Below, in pieces: positions 38,001 through 47,702 of a stretch of 64,000 bases of DNA. A model generated the notes under the pieces. The model did no database searches and was not told the DNA's origin. It was given only the letters and a program-made list of their open reading frames with translations. Source of the DNA: Liolophura sinensis. Its lineage: Eukaryota > Mollusca > Polyplacophora > Chitonida > Chitonidae. Position numbers and translations under genes: made by a program. Position 1 is the first letter of the stretch; each line of letters starts with the position of its first letter. The stretch covers positions 10,907,386 through 10,971,385 of the forward strand of contig NC_088306.1 in NCBI RefSeq assembly GCF_032854445.1, given 5' to 3'.

Positions 38001-39724
38001 GTTTTACGTGCATGTCATGCAAAATGCCTGCACAATATATTGGGCAGGTGTGTTTTGATAGTTATTATGGCATTCAAATTTATACACTCATATTTTCAAG
38101 AACTTGAATCTGTTGTTAAATATGTAAACACAGTAAATCACCGTTGTCTTCGTGGAATTTGTTTGCTGGTCATTGCCCAGCTAAGAGAATGGTAATAACT
38201 TTGAGTTATTAATGTTAATGTTTGAGAATTAATTAATGAGTAAACCACATGTGCTGTAATTTCACATAATTTTTCTCCACTTTAGTATAGCACGGTGCTT
38301 AGTTGATGAAAATTCCATGAAGTTATAAGTAATTTTAATACTGTAAGTGAAATATGTAACTTACAGCAACTGCAACCTAAAAGAAATTTATTTACATTCC
38401 TGATTAAGAACTGACCAATTGTGCTGTGTCACCGTTGTTGTTGAAGGTGTCATCGTGCTGTAGAGAAGCTGTGAACATTGTAGAGGTTATTGTGCATCCC
38501 AGAGCACCATGTCTCCAGCCAGTGGTCAAGATGACTGACCCTCCCATCCTGATTGGGCAGAGTACAATGATGAGAGGTGGGACGAATGTGGAATCTAACA
38601 ATATGACGTGCGAACATGATGGTGAAACGTATTATGATATTCCAGGTACACATGGTGGAAATCCATGGAGGAAGCTGGGAGCTTTCAACCCTCTTGATGA
38701 CTACATTAGAAGTCCTCACCACAAAGATGTATCGCATGAAACAGTCGAAATTTCTGCGAGAACTGTTAAGCGGAGTGAGGAAACATTTACAAGCAGTCAA
38801 ATGCAATTACAAGCCAAGGCTTCAACATCAAGCCTTGAAAGCCATCTTGATAACTTTCTTGCTACTAACTGTGACCTGCCAGCCAATCAAATGGTTTGTA
38901 ACATTGATTTTGAAAGAACTAATATGATTGATCAGAAGAAAGTTGAGGTTGTGTCATCTTCTGTTGCTATGGTAGCAAAAAACCCTTTGGATTTGTTGGA
39001 GGTCCAAAAAACTTGTACAGTTGATGAAGAAGTGGAGGAAGCGGGTGATGTTGTTCCTGTGAGTTTAGAAGGGAACGCAGTCTCTAAAACTGATACAGAA
39101 TGCAAAGTCATCTATCCAGATGTCCAACAAAAGTCTCTATTGGCAGATACAAGTGATTTGAAAGAGGTAATTGAGATATGTGCCGGTGATATGTGCACAT
39201 GAAACACAAGGAAAAGCTACCCAGAAGATGTTATCACACCTGTGAATGAAGTGGAAAAAATTGTTAGGAAATTTTGCTTCAAGATTTAATTTGCCACAAT
39301 TTTAATTTAATGTTCCTTCAAGAATTAATTCACACGCCAGAGCTAAGTTTAATCACCACCAAAACCAGGGAAGCTTTTTGTTGTAGGTGTCATTGTATTT
39401 GCTGTTTTTATTTCTCTTTTTTTCTGTGAACAAGGGTTTTAAATTTACTACCAGTGCAAACTTTGGCTAAAAATTTGCTTCTTTTTAGACTCACGTGACT
39501 GCAAGTTAAAATATTTGAATGGAATGGACTGTGAATTAATTTCATTTGTCATTTTAAGATATGGTTGAGTTTCTTCATGTAAGTGAAATTTAGTGAATTA
39601 TCTGCTAGCCCTTTGACTTTCTCAACGAATGAATATGTTCTGTTTCTTTCAGAATGAAGATCTCGAAGATATGCTGTCCAGTTTTGTTGACGCGAGCCCC
39701 GACAGAGACTCTGAAAATAATTAA
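23073..39724 (+). CDS. PELP1: PELP1 (Rix1-complex) homologue, 16 coding exons resolved, 5' end missing
   Basis: Exons: 23073-23137, 25133-25238, 26271-26420, 27321-27392, 27883-27936, 28233-28383, 28664-28773, 29427-29510, 30212-30306, 31715-31825, 32712-32850, 34722-34884, 35763-35818, 37072-37277, 38447-39166 and 39653-39724; about 784 residues. Phases agree at every junction except the one after 37277 (see findings). The exon borders at 28664 and 29427 rest mainly on phase. Recognised from colinear segments of the PELP1/Rix1 family: IEGLLLLEKI, PVEDILTLICRTLSVNNK, PSIHKAALQLLSALIL, LLSDI, VSSCCREA, and the C-terminal EDLEDMLSSFVDASPD. By family knowledge it is an alpha-helical-repeat scaffold of the PELP1-TEX10-WDR18 complex acting in the nucleolus in 60S ribosome maturation. 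A basic SSKKRKKS tract at about 34.78 kb is a likely nuclear signal, and LXXLL-type motifs occur in FLSQLLPLLL. The long glutamate- and proline-rich regions of the vertebrate protein are absent. SINEs crowd the introns. Confidence 0.9.
23582..23841 (-). repeat. SINE family A, full length
   Basis: Complete minus-strand copy in a PELP1 intron: tRNA-like head GGGGCCTCCGTGGCTCAGTC, core, and tail ending GTAAAACACCAATC with A-rich sequence. One of the best-preserved copies. Confidence 0.92.
24714..24863 (-). repeat. SINE family A, 3' part, left arm of an inverted pair
   Basis: T-rich reversed tail (TTTATTTATTTATTTGATTG) followed by the core. It faces the plus-strand copy that starts about 20 bases later. 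Confidence 0.88.
24885..25035 (+). repeat. SINE family A, 3' part, right arm of an inverted pair
   Basis: GTCAGCAACCTGCGGATGG to GTAAAACACCAATCAAATAA. It ends about 100 bases before PELP1 exon 25133-25238. Confidence 0.88.
25454..25500. repeat. 16-nt tandem repeat, 3 copies
   Basis: CAAGCAATATTTTGTT repeated, in a PELP1 intron. Confidence 0.9.
29033..29142 (+). repeat. SINE family A, 3' fragment
   Basis: Begins GGGCTCTGCCCAATTTC and ends with an AAATAAATA-rich tail. Followed at about 29.18 kb by a G-rich run. Confidence 0.75.
30524..30626 (-). repeat. SINE family A with internal deletion
   Basis: Tail and head are joined directly, with most of the core deleted (CGACGGCGGCC then TTGATGGCGTGCTAACC). 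Confidence 0.75.
32036..32174 (+). repeat. SINE family A, 3' part
   Basis: GGGAAGGTCTGCCAGCAAAC through GTAAAACACCACTCAG, in a PELP1 intron. Confidence 0.85.
32934..33029 (-). repeat. SINE family A, head only
   Basis: GGCCTCCGTGGCTCAGTTGG head with the B-box-like GTTCAAGTCC, all on the minus strand. Confidence 0.85.
33315..33577 (+). repeat. SINE family A, full length
   Basis: Complete plus-strand copy: GGCCTCAGTGGCTCAGTTGG head, core, GTAAAACAACAATCAAAT tail and AATAAATAAA. It has a short deletion in the usual CCCCGGGC segment. Confidence 0.92.
33718..33898 (+). repeat. SINE family A, diverged partial copy
   Basis: Begins in the head at CGCAATGACCTACAGG and loses the terminal tail after CATATAAGTAAA. 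Confidence 0.75.
34092..34122. repeat. 11-nt tandem repeat, about 3 copies
   Basis: CCTTGGCCAAA repeated, PELP1 intron. Confidence 0.85.
34209..34414 (-). repeat. SINE family A, tail and core
   Basis: Minus-strand copy ending within the head at CAGCGACCG. The rest of the head is missing. Confidence 0.88.
34525..34582. repeat. 17-nt tandem repeat, about 3.5 copies
   Basis: TTGGAATTACCAAACCA repeated, PELP1 intron. Confidence 0.9.
36046..36276 (+). repeat. SINE family A, strongly diverged
   Basis: Recognisable by GCTCAAGTCCAG, CAGCAACATGCGGATGG and a damaged tail. Probably an old copy. Confidence 0.65.
36359..37071 (+). repeat. Minisatellite of 31-nt units, each carrying a 3' splice-acceptor sequence
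   Basis: There are 23 units spanning exactly 713 bases: 21 of 31 nt, one of 32 and one of 30. Each begins GAGATAATCATT or GAGAATATCATT and ends with a GTGTGTGTTTTCAG-type pyrimidine-AG. The last AG (37070-37071) is the acceptor of PELP1 exon 37072-37277, and that exon begins GAGATAGTGCATT, the same start as the unit. The AG is lost in the unit ending at about 36855 (TTTTTGG). A partial unit precedes the array. Confidence 0.95.
37415..37652 (+). repeat. SINE family B, headless copy
   Basis: Shares with the copies at 49.2 and 60.6 kb the CAGTATATGTACACAC motif and the tail CGTATGACTGAAAAATTG then AAAACCCAAGCATTC. Confidence 0.75.
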
Positions 39725-39741
39725 ATTGACTTTATACTTGT

Positions 39742-39747
39742 ATTAAA
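39742..39747 (+). terminator. Likely polyadenylation signal (ATTAAA) of the PELP1-type gene
   Basis: The common variant ATTAAA about 20 bases after the stop codon. It is close to the stop, so a further signal could be used. Confidence 0.35.
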
Positions 39748-39777
39748 GTAATCATATAAACCTATGTGCATTGTTCA

Positions 39778-39879
39778 TATATTTATTTATTTACTTCATT
39801 TGTGTGTTACGCCGTACTCAAGAATATTTGACTTATACGACCTCGGCCAGCATTATGGTGGGAGGAAGCCAGACAGAGC
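39778..39879 (-). repeat. SINE family A, 3' fragment
   Basis: TACGCCGTACTCAAGAATAT and GGCCAGCATTATGGTGGGAG in minus orientation. Confidence 0.8.
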
Positions 39880-40032
39880 ATTGTTCTTATAGTTATTGAA
39901 TCTAAGATAATTAGGGGTAGATGCCATGAGGCCATTTTTCACTTCAACTTTAACAGTACTTAAAATGATAAATAATTTTTGCCTCAAATGAAATGTAACA
40001 GAAAACTTTATAAGGCTCAGTAAGGTTACATG

Positions 40033-40321
40033 AGCATCCGTGGCCGATGGTGTAGTCTGCTAGTGCAGCAGAATGACCCAGGAGCATCTCACAAATGTGG
40101 TCGATATGAGCTCAAGTCGAGCTCATGCTGGCTTCCTCTCCAGTAATACGTGGGAAGATGAAGATGGCAGCAATGTGCAGATGGTTGTGAGATTCCCCCG
40201 GGCACTGCTCTTGTTCAGTCAGTGGTACTCCGGATATCTCAACACGTAAAAGTGAACCTCATCGTGTAAGTCAAACAGTCTTGAGTATGGCGTTAATAAG
40301 GAGTCAAATGAATAAATGAAT
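40033..40321 (+). repeat. SINE family A, diverged long copy
   Basis: Head (CCGTGGCCGATGGTGTAG), B-box region, core and a damaged tail ending in AATAAATGAA. Confidence 0.7.
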
Positions 40322-40454
40322 CGTACTGTACAGATCTGTATATCGGTATACGTCCTCCGGTATCAAATTGGTAATAAAGCATACAGAGCATTTTTTGTCG
40401 CTTCAAGCGTGAATCTGCCGAAAATTCAATTTCCACTAAATGCTACGAACAATC

Positions 40455-40690
40455 CATAACCGGGGAGTTGGTCGAGTGGTTAAAGACACTTGTGTTTCAG
40501 TCGTAAGGGTCACACGAGGTACGGGTTCAATCCCTGCCTTGGACAAGGTTTTTGTACATTCTCCAGCTGTCACTGTTTCTTGGGCCTTGGTGTTATTAAG
40601 CGGTCAGCGACGCTGATACGAGATCCAGTGAACAGTCTAGCGTTCGTTGAAAACCAATTGTCTTCCACCAGTGTGGTGTGCATATCTGCA
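40455..40690 (+). repeat. tRNA-headed SINE with a Ser/Leu-type head (or tRNA pseudogene)
   Basis: The A-box-like TTGGTCGAGTGGTTAAAG and B-box-like CGGGTTCAATCCC, with a long variable arm between, recall a tRNA-Ser or tRNA-Leu. I could not pair an acceptor stem, so it is not called a functional tRNA. The downstream body resembles a fragment at 10.64-10.70 kb. Confidence 0.55.
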
Positions 40691-41012
40691 TCATAAGTGG
40701 GGAAGTTTATCAGCATCTTGTCAGCGATCGGTGCATGTGGCGTGTAATATAATGACAGATTACAGCAAGTGCTGTGACATATTCACATGACGACATGCCA
40801 GCCAAGGTCTCTCACTGGCTCTGGAAACTTAAAACATTGTTCACCCCCCAACCGATCGGACTATACAATGATGTAGGCTAACGGGCTCGAATCCAGCTTT
40901 CGCAGGTTTGGCTTTGCTTTTGGAAAGTTTGTTAGGTACGTAACAAAAAACGACGGTATATTCCGTACATTCCGATTGGCCATCACTTATAAACTTGTCG
41001 CACAAGTGTTTT

Positions 41013-41034
41013 TTTATTATTATTATTATTATTA
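41013..41034. repeat. (ATT)n microsatellite
   Basis: About seven ATT units. Confidence 0.8.
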
Positions 41035-41640
41035 TGGTTGTTAAGCAATTATAGGTTCTTAAACACCTTCGGCATTTTTTTTTTTCAAATTTATACTAAA
41101 AGTCAAGATTTTATCTTTGAACAGAATCCCCATTAAATGACGACACGCACGTCAATTCTATAGTTAATCTCCAAAGAAGACGTAAAACATTTTTATTTAT
41201 TTATTTTTTTTTGCCAGTAGATGTTTACTACGTCACATTTAAAGATAAGCCGTTCCTTTCTCTATGGTCGAGAGAACACTGTTTTCACAGAGTGCAACTA
41301 TCAGAAAAAAGCGCCTAGAGCTAGACAGATAATTAAGGTTACCGGCAAACTTCAAAGTCGTTTTAACGCCTCACTGCAAAGGTAGTAACTTGAGATTTAC
41401 TTACTTTAGGACTTTATCCATCTATTTTTAAGCAAACATGACAGATGAGGACAAGTTCAACATTTAAAACGATTATTTAACATAACGTCAAACGCCACTG
41501 CAGAAAGAACCATTTTCTTTTTCTCAGTAGGCAAAGAATATCTTGTAAAGAATGATCAAAAATACAAAGTTGTATTCCCTGATAAATAAATCTATACTAT
41601 GGCGTCTGTATTAATTAATTCTGGGTTTCCTGCCACCATA

Positions 41641-41936
41641 AGGGGTCTCCGTGGCGCAGTTGGTTAGCACGCTAGCACAGCGCTATAACCCAGGAGCCTC
41701 TCATCAATGCGGTCACTATAAGTTCAAGTCCAGCTCATGCTGGCTTCCTCTCCGGCCGTAAGTCCAGCTCACGCTGGCTTCCTCTCCGGCAGTAAGTGGG
41801 AAGGTCTGTCAGCAACCTGCGGATGGTCGTGGGTTTCCCCCGGGCTGTGCCCGGTTTCCACCCACCATAATGCTGGCCGCGTCGTATAAGTGAAATATTC
41901 TTTAGTACGGCGTAAAACACCAATCAAATAAATAAA
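41641..41936 (+). repeat. SINE family A, full length, with internal duplication and flanking TSD
   Basis: Complete copy flanked by a direct repeat TCCTGCCACCATAA on both sides, the hallmark of target-primed insertion. Inside, a segment of about 33 bases (AAGTCCAGCTCATGCTGG and following bases) is tandemly duplicated. Confidence 0.9.
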
Positions 41937-41937
41937 T

Positions 41938-42009
41938 CCTGCCACCATAATGTTCGCTGCGGTTGGATAAGTGAAATATATACGACGTTAAGCACGAATC
42001 TAATAAATA
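41938..42009 (+). repeat. Older SINE family A 3' fragment that hosted the insertion
   Basis: CCACCATAATGTTCGCTGC, GATAAGTGAAATATA and an ACGTTAAGCACGAATC tail. The intact SINE inserted within its core. Confidence 0.75.
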
Positions 42010-42594
42010 ACAATAGCAACATATCAACTGAGATCATCCTAACAAGGAAAAAAATAAACCAAAAAAAAAAAGAAATAGGACTATACGTTTTATTAGTGTA
42101 GCAATAGTTACTCTTCCCGGACTGGTTTAACTGTATTTCTTAAAGGGGCGACAGTTAAGTGGTAACGCTCCACATGTCAGTCTGAACAGAAGAACATGGG
42201 CCTATGTATAAACACTCGCACGAAAGCGTTCAATACTGAAAGCTAAAGCTTGCAATAAAACCTTCTAAAAAGACTAAATGTGAGACGTATTAATTTATGA
42301 GTATAAAAGGCACAATCTTAGGTAAATCAAGTAACTTACCACCCAAAGAATGTTTAGCTTATAGACCTGTTTGTCTAAACATGAATACAAGACCAGTCAA
42401 ATAAATAAATAAATTAAACTTACTAGTTGACTGTGTATGTTATAAAACAGCAAATCTGTAGACTTCAAACTGGGTAGTTAGTCTGGTTCCCTGACGTATT
42501 CTGCGTATCTTGAATGTGCTGAAGCGATTAGCGGTCGTCAGGTACAGGGAACTGGCCAAAGCGGGCAGTTAGTCACATCCTCAACAGCATACAC

Positions 42595-42730
42595 CATAAC
42601 GTTGAGTATGACGTCATGGAGCATTAGAGCGTCATTGACGTTGTAATAACGTGCGCTAAAACGTTCGGCGTCGAATCAGACGTTAACGCTTTCGAAACAT
42701 TTCAACACAACGTCTTGGACGTTGGGAAAT
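42595..42730 (+). promoter_or_regulatory. Presumed promoter of the 42.7-kb gene: CRE site and many ACGTT motifs
   Basis: A perfect TGACGTCA at 42609-42616, plus about ten AACGTT, GACGTT or ACGT-containing motifs within 140 bases just before the start codon. No TATA box is evident. Promoter function is inferred from position. Confidence 0.35.
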
Positions 42731-42734
42731 ACGT

Positions 42735-45700
42735 ATGCAACCACTCGACAGCAAAATGTCTTTTATCCGGAAATTCGTCAGTAAACTTCAAGTAAGGAAA
42801 CGTTCAAACGCCTCCGTAAGTGAGAGCGAAAACGTGGCCTTGACTCAGGACGTGGATACCTTCCCGGAGGTCTCACCGACAGCATCATGGCCGCCTCCGG
42901 GTCGTCAGGCGGGGGTGTCGGCGGCAGCCTGGCCGGAGCCCATTGATGATAGAGTCAATGATGATAACTCTTCCTTCCTTTCCGTCCGAGGGGAACCGGA
43001 AGACGGTGAAGTGGAGGGAGGATGTGAGCGCTCTTCCTCCGCGTCGTCTGTTGATAGGAGAATAAGGAAAGATCGGAAAAAGATAAACAAGAAACTGGAT
43101 AAATACAGGTATAGGCTGGGCCACATTTACGAACGGATACATGTATTTGACTAAATTACCGAGTTATTTTAACCAACTTAGTCCAGGTGGATATACATGG
43201 TATCTTTACAGCCCGGAAAGTCTGTATGAATGTGTGAAAAATGTCTAGGAAAAAAGTATAATAATAAAAAAATATAATGCGTCTCATTTTCTGTTTAGTA
43301 GTATACTGGAAAGCGTGAGATTGTAAAGAACATAAAGCATCTTAGCAGAGAATTCTTTAAAAAATGAACTAGACGTGTTAAAGGTTTTCTGTTCTAAATT
43401 TATATTGCTCTATAAATCATTATGTTGTTTATTTCTTTCTCAGACAATCCTGCTCCGAGAGCGTATTAGATTTTATATTTAGGATTTCTGCCTAATAGAG
43501 CAGCCAATGCAGTTGTCCAAAATCAAAGTATAAGAGCAGTAGGTTTAGTTCATATTTAATAGACTGTTTTGCAATTATTTGTGGGGTAAGCACAAAATTA
43601 AAAACTTGGCTTAAATTCAAATCTGGTAATAACAGTAATCCTGTGTCCCGGTCATGGTTTCTCTCGTGATGTCAATTATTTGTATATATTTCATGTTGGA
43701 AAATAACTATCACTCATTCCCCAATGCACTGGTGTGATTTGCAGACGCGAACGCTGGCGGGTACAGCGTAAAGCCATGGAGCTTCAGCATTTACAGGATG
43801 AGATCTCTTCTCTTATGAAGATGCTGACTCAACTGAAAAAGCAGAAAAACTTGCTGGAAGCGGAGAAAAATAACAAACTGAGAGAAATGGTGCTGACATG
43901 TAAATTAGGTGAGCTGTTTTAAATGTTGTTTAGAACATGAAAATGGTGCAAAAGGATCAAGCCTAAGAGATGCTTAATACGCCTGCTCCCGAAGCCCTCT
44001 TAACGTTAAGAGCACGTAACTACCATGGCGACGTAATGCCTATAGTGCTCGTAGCCATGGTAGTTAAGTGCTCATAACGTTAAGAGGGCTTCGTGCAAGT
44101 GGGCACAGACCCCGGGATCACGAAGCAAGCTTAGACTTAAAACAAGATATCTAAATCACTTTAAAATATTTAGTTCTTACGTAACATGGACAAAATATTG
44201 CCTGAAGGAATAAATTTTGGGTAAGTTATTGTACAACAAATTGGAGCTAAAATAACGGAAACGAAGATGCCAAATTTAATGACTGAATTTTGACTTAAGT
44301 CTGAGATCGTTTCGTGATCCTATCCTAGCATATGATTGGTCCGAGACTCACTGGGCACTGACTTCGGGGGCCGATTCCACAAAGCCGTTTCTAACTTAAA
44401 GGGACATAGGCCTTCCGCCGAAACAAATTCAGAATTTTTCAGTTGGTTTAACTAGGTACAAAAATGAGTTGCATTTGGTTCCTAATTAACGCCAAAAAAT
44501 GTCAATTGAGAGAATTATAACATGCAAATATCATGAGAGAACATGCATATGCAGCGCACGGACAATAGATCGCAAATGTAAAGAATACAATAGACTGAAA
44601 GCGAATCATAAGTCTTATAAACCAAATACGATCTTCCTCTCTATTGAAAATGATTTATAAAGTATTCGTAACTCCCAGCGGTCAGCACGGTAGACCTGAA
44701 GTTAGCTTACATAGTACATGCAGACCGCATAATTACAACACAATACCGAGTCTGACTTGTCAAGTTCGCTGAACCTCTCCCGTCGTCTAGACAACGAGGG
44801 GGGTAACTGATTTAATAAATCAGGTTTTCGAAATACACACGACTGGAGTGAGTTGATGGTCGAAGGGAATACTCGAATAAAACTGAACATTCGATTTTCA
44901 CTCAAAGGCAGACAAGTGTCAGCAAACATCTGAAAGTCTCAACATTATGTAGATGACGTCTGAAATAACAACCATAATTTTGTCGACGTCGGCTGTATGT
45001 CCCTTTTTTTGTCAAAATTTAAAATCTCATCACTATGCTTATTTCTGGGTCCCGTAAGTTGAAATTTTGATAAATTTATTTTAAGATGACATTTATATGG
45101 TGGTCTAAATGGCAATTTCATGGTCCCAAGAGTAATCTTTAAAATTGTATTTGAAGTCAGAAATGGCTTTGGGGGATCGGCTCCTGATGGGTACTGATTT
45201 GGGCGCTGAATTCAGGTGGCTACTGATCTCAGGTGGCCGTTGGTTTCAGGTGGACGCTGATTCCAGGTGGGCACTGGTTTCAGGTTGCTCTGAGTTCAGG
45301 TGGGTACTGGTTTTAGGTTGCTCTGATTTCAGGTGGGCACTGGTTTTAGGTGGACACTGATTTCCGGCGGCCACTGATCTCGGATGACCACTGGTTCCTG
45401 AAGGACAGTAACAACAGATGCTACCACAGTCCGATGTTCCGACCCAAAGACGATTTTTGAAATAAAAAATGTATTAGTTCAACTCCAGACAAATGCTAGG
45501 AGTGTTTCTTTATTACCACATGTCAAAATGTTCCCAGCATAGAGTAGAATTAGCTTCCAAGAAAGCTAGTAAGTGTTTAAGGTGACAGAGTGCAATAATA
45601 GGTTACATTACGGTTTGTAGTGACGGTCAGACAGTTTGCTGGCACACATACGTAATTCATGCATTCTACTGTTTCAGTTCCAGAAGACATCAGTCCAGAA

Positions 45701-46087
45701 ATGAAAAAGAAAGAACCGTTACAGTTTAAGAAGTATCACAGCGCCAAATCCGTGGCGGACACACAGAACTTGCTGCAGAGCATCCACATGAAACAACAGG
45801 CACTGCAGCTTCTGGAGGTGCTAACCTTCAAGAAGATGTTAAACTTCGAACACAACGGTTTCACCGGGCAGCCCAAAAACAACAACAACAATGTGCTGAT
45901 GGAAGAGGGTGCCATCGAAAACTTCATGCAAGACGCCATGACTCATATTGAGCGCATGGAAAGAGACAAAGACAGACTGCATTTAATCACTTCAAACTTT
46001 TTTCTGCGGTCAAGCCCAGATCCCGTTATTCTCCCCGTGGGACCTATTCCTTTGGCGTTCGATAACCCACTATTTCATACCGAATAA
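42735..46087 (+). CDS. Basic/coiled-coil protein of unknown family, 3 exons
   Basis: Exons 42735-43108, 43745-43908 and 45678-46087 join in phase through GT-AG borders to give 315 residues from the first ATG. The second ATG at 42756 has an A at -3 and may be the true start, giving 308 residues. The N-terminus is basic (FIRKFVSKLQVRKRS) and is followed by an acidic, serine-rich, probably disordered region. A basic/coiled-coil block comes next (RRIRKDRKKINKKLDKYR, then MELQHLQDEISSLMKMLTQL). After it come SPEMKKKEPLQFKKYHSAKS, an amphipathic helical region, an Asn run (NNNNN), a second charged helix (TLMTHIERMERDK-like, as encoded around 45.93-45.97 kb) and a hydrophobic-proline C-terminus ending NPLFHTE. 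No signal peptide or membrane span. I do not recognise it. Confidence 0.85.
43991..44093. repeat. 103-bp near-perfect palindrome (foldback/MITE-like)
   Basis: CGAAGCCCTCTTAACGTTA at the left is mirrored by TAACGTTAAGAGGGCTTCG at the right. The complementarity continues through CTACCATGG / CCATGGTAG, leaving a loop of roughly 15-20 bases. It lies in the second intron of the 42.7-kb gene. Confidence 0.85.
45190..45395. repeat. Degenerate ~18-nt tandem repeat
   Basis: About eleven imperfect units of the type TTTCAGGTGGNCACTGG. It stays open in one frame by virtue of the period but has no sign of being coding. Intronic. Confidence 0.8.
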
Positions 46088-46306
46088 TAATCGTGTATTT
46101 GAAACGGAAAAAATAAGACATCACGGAAGAAACAAATTAAAAAATTATGTGAAGGACAGTGGGATTTTGTATTATCTGTACATCCAGCACCCTAGTTCTA
46201 GTTCTGGAAAATTAGGATGAACTCCTTTGGGAAACCATAACTGGTCTAACATTTAAGAATATTCGTCTAATATGAGACTATCGCGAAGTTTACAGCGAAA
46301 CGGAGG

Positions 46307-46312
46307 AATAAA
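46307..46312 (+). terminator. Polyadenylation signal AATAAA of the 42.7-kb gene
   Basis: First canonical hexamer about 220 bases after the stop codon. Confidence 0.5.
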
Positions 46313-46829
46313 ATGTGGTTCCTTGCCTCGCAGTATTTTAATATTTTGTTATTTATGTAGTTCTTTGTGGAGCGTTCTAAATAGTAATAATATATTAAAA
46401 TACTTTGTCGCATTTGTAGTAATCAGTTGAGTGAATATTACTCCAGGGTCTAGTTTCTTGAAAAAAAATGTACTGTGCAGATGACGTCATTTTATGCATA
46501 CGCAATACTGACTTGATATGTGTTGTGCAATAATGCATTGGCCTGCTGGCGGGCGTTGATTAAATTAGATTTTAAACAGTATAGCTTTCGGTGTTTAATG
46601 TAAACTACAAATCGCATTTGTTTTTAATTAGTATACAGTAGTGAAAAATTTTAACTGTGTAGCATTTGGAAGGAAACTTTAGCTTCCACATTAACCGCTC
46701 TGAATCATTACAATCACTGATCTGGAACTCTGCGCTGCTCTCAAAGGCCCAACGTTGTCACATGCTTGTAACTGACATAGAATATGAATACAGTAGTATG
46801 CTGTTGTGTATAAGAGCATTCGCTCGAGA

Positions 46830-47330
46830 ACACCAGGAGAACAATGGCAAATTCGTCTTTGAATCGAACAGGTACTCTATTATTCAGTGAATACAGTCGT
46901 ACATTTCAGGGTAGGTACTTAAATCGTTAGCTAGTTATAATTCCCGCGGGCAACAAAGTTCAGTTGACGCATGTGCGATGCAAATAAACCACTTGGAGGT
47001 CAGCAGGCATTATATACAGTTGACCATGCATTTACTCTTTTACACTATTCTCCCTGCGTGTTGTTAAATGTACGCTCAATTAAATTGCACACGCTTTTGC
47101 TCATCTTTGTTGAAATTGACTTTTATCGCGCGAAGATCTTCATCCATGACTGGCACTGCACCAAGATCGAGTGTTTTATCGCCAAATATTACTGAACGAT
47201 CCCTTGTGGAATAATTGGGTACGTTATTAATAAATGTGTGAAGCCAGTAGTGATTGTGATTTGTAGCGACCAATGCGATGTGTGTGGTTGTGCCTGTCTT
47301 TTGTTGCACAAACAACAAACTGTCGGGTGA
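46830..47330. repeat. Third copy of the transporter upstream flank (duplication fragment)
   Basis: CATTTCAGGGTAGGTACTTA and AAATAAACCACTTGGAGGTC also occur at 63.83-63.94 kb. The part around 47.20-47.28 kb (AATAAATGTGTGAAGCCA) also occurs at about 52.09 kb. No coding part of the transporter accompanies it. Confidence 0.75.
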
Positions 47331-47702
47331 CATCTGCAGTACTTTCTGTGACTTTTATGGTCTACTCACTGTGACGTCGCCCTGATGACGCTGCAGTACC
47401 TTCTGTGACTTTAATGGTCTACTCAAGTGATGTCGCCTGATGACGCTGCAGTAGAAATATTTATTTAAAAAAAAAAACGTTTTTTTTTTTTATTTTTCAT
47501 CGTATAAATAGCCAAAAATATTTATTTCTTGCCATACGATTGACTGGTCAAGTGTTAGACCCTTTTGAAATACTGAAAAACGCCGATCAAAGCCACATAT
47601 TACACCGAGACAATGGATTCCTAACTCTTCCTGCCTACAGTGATCTCATCTCAGCAGACAGACCACCCCATGCTGACTGACACCTTTGTCCATAGTTGTC
47701 AA

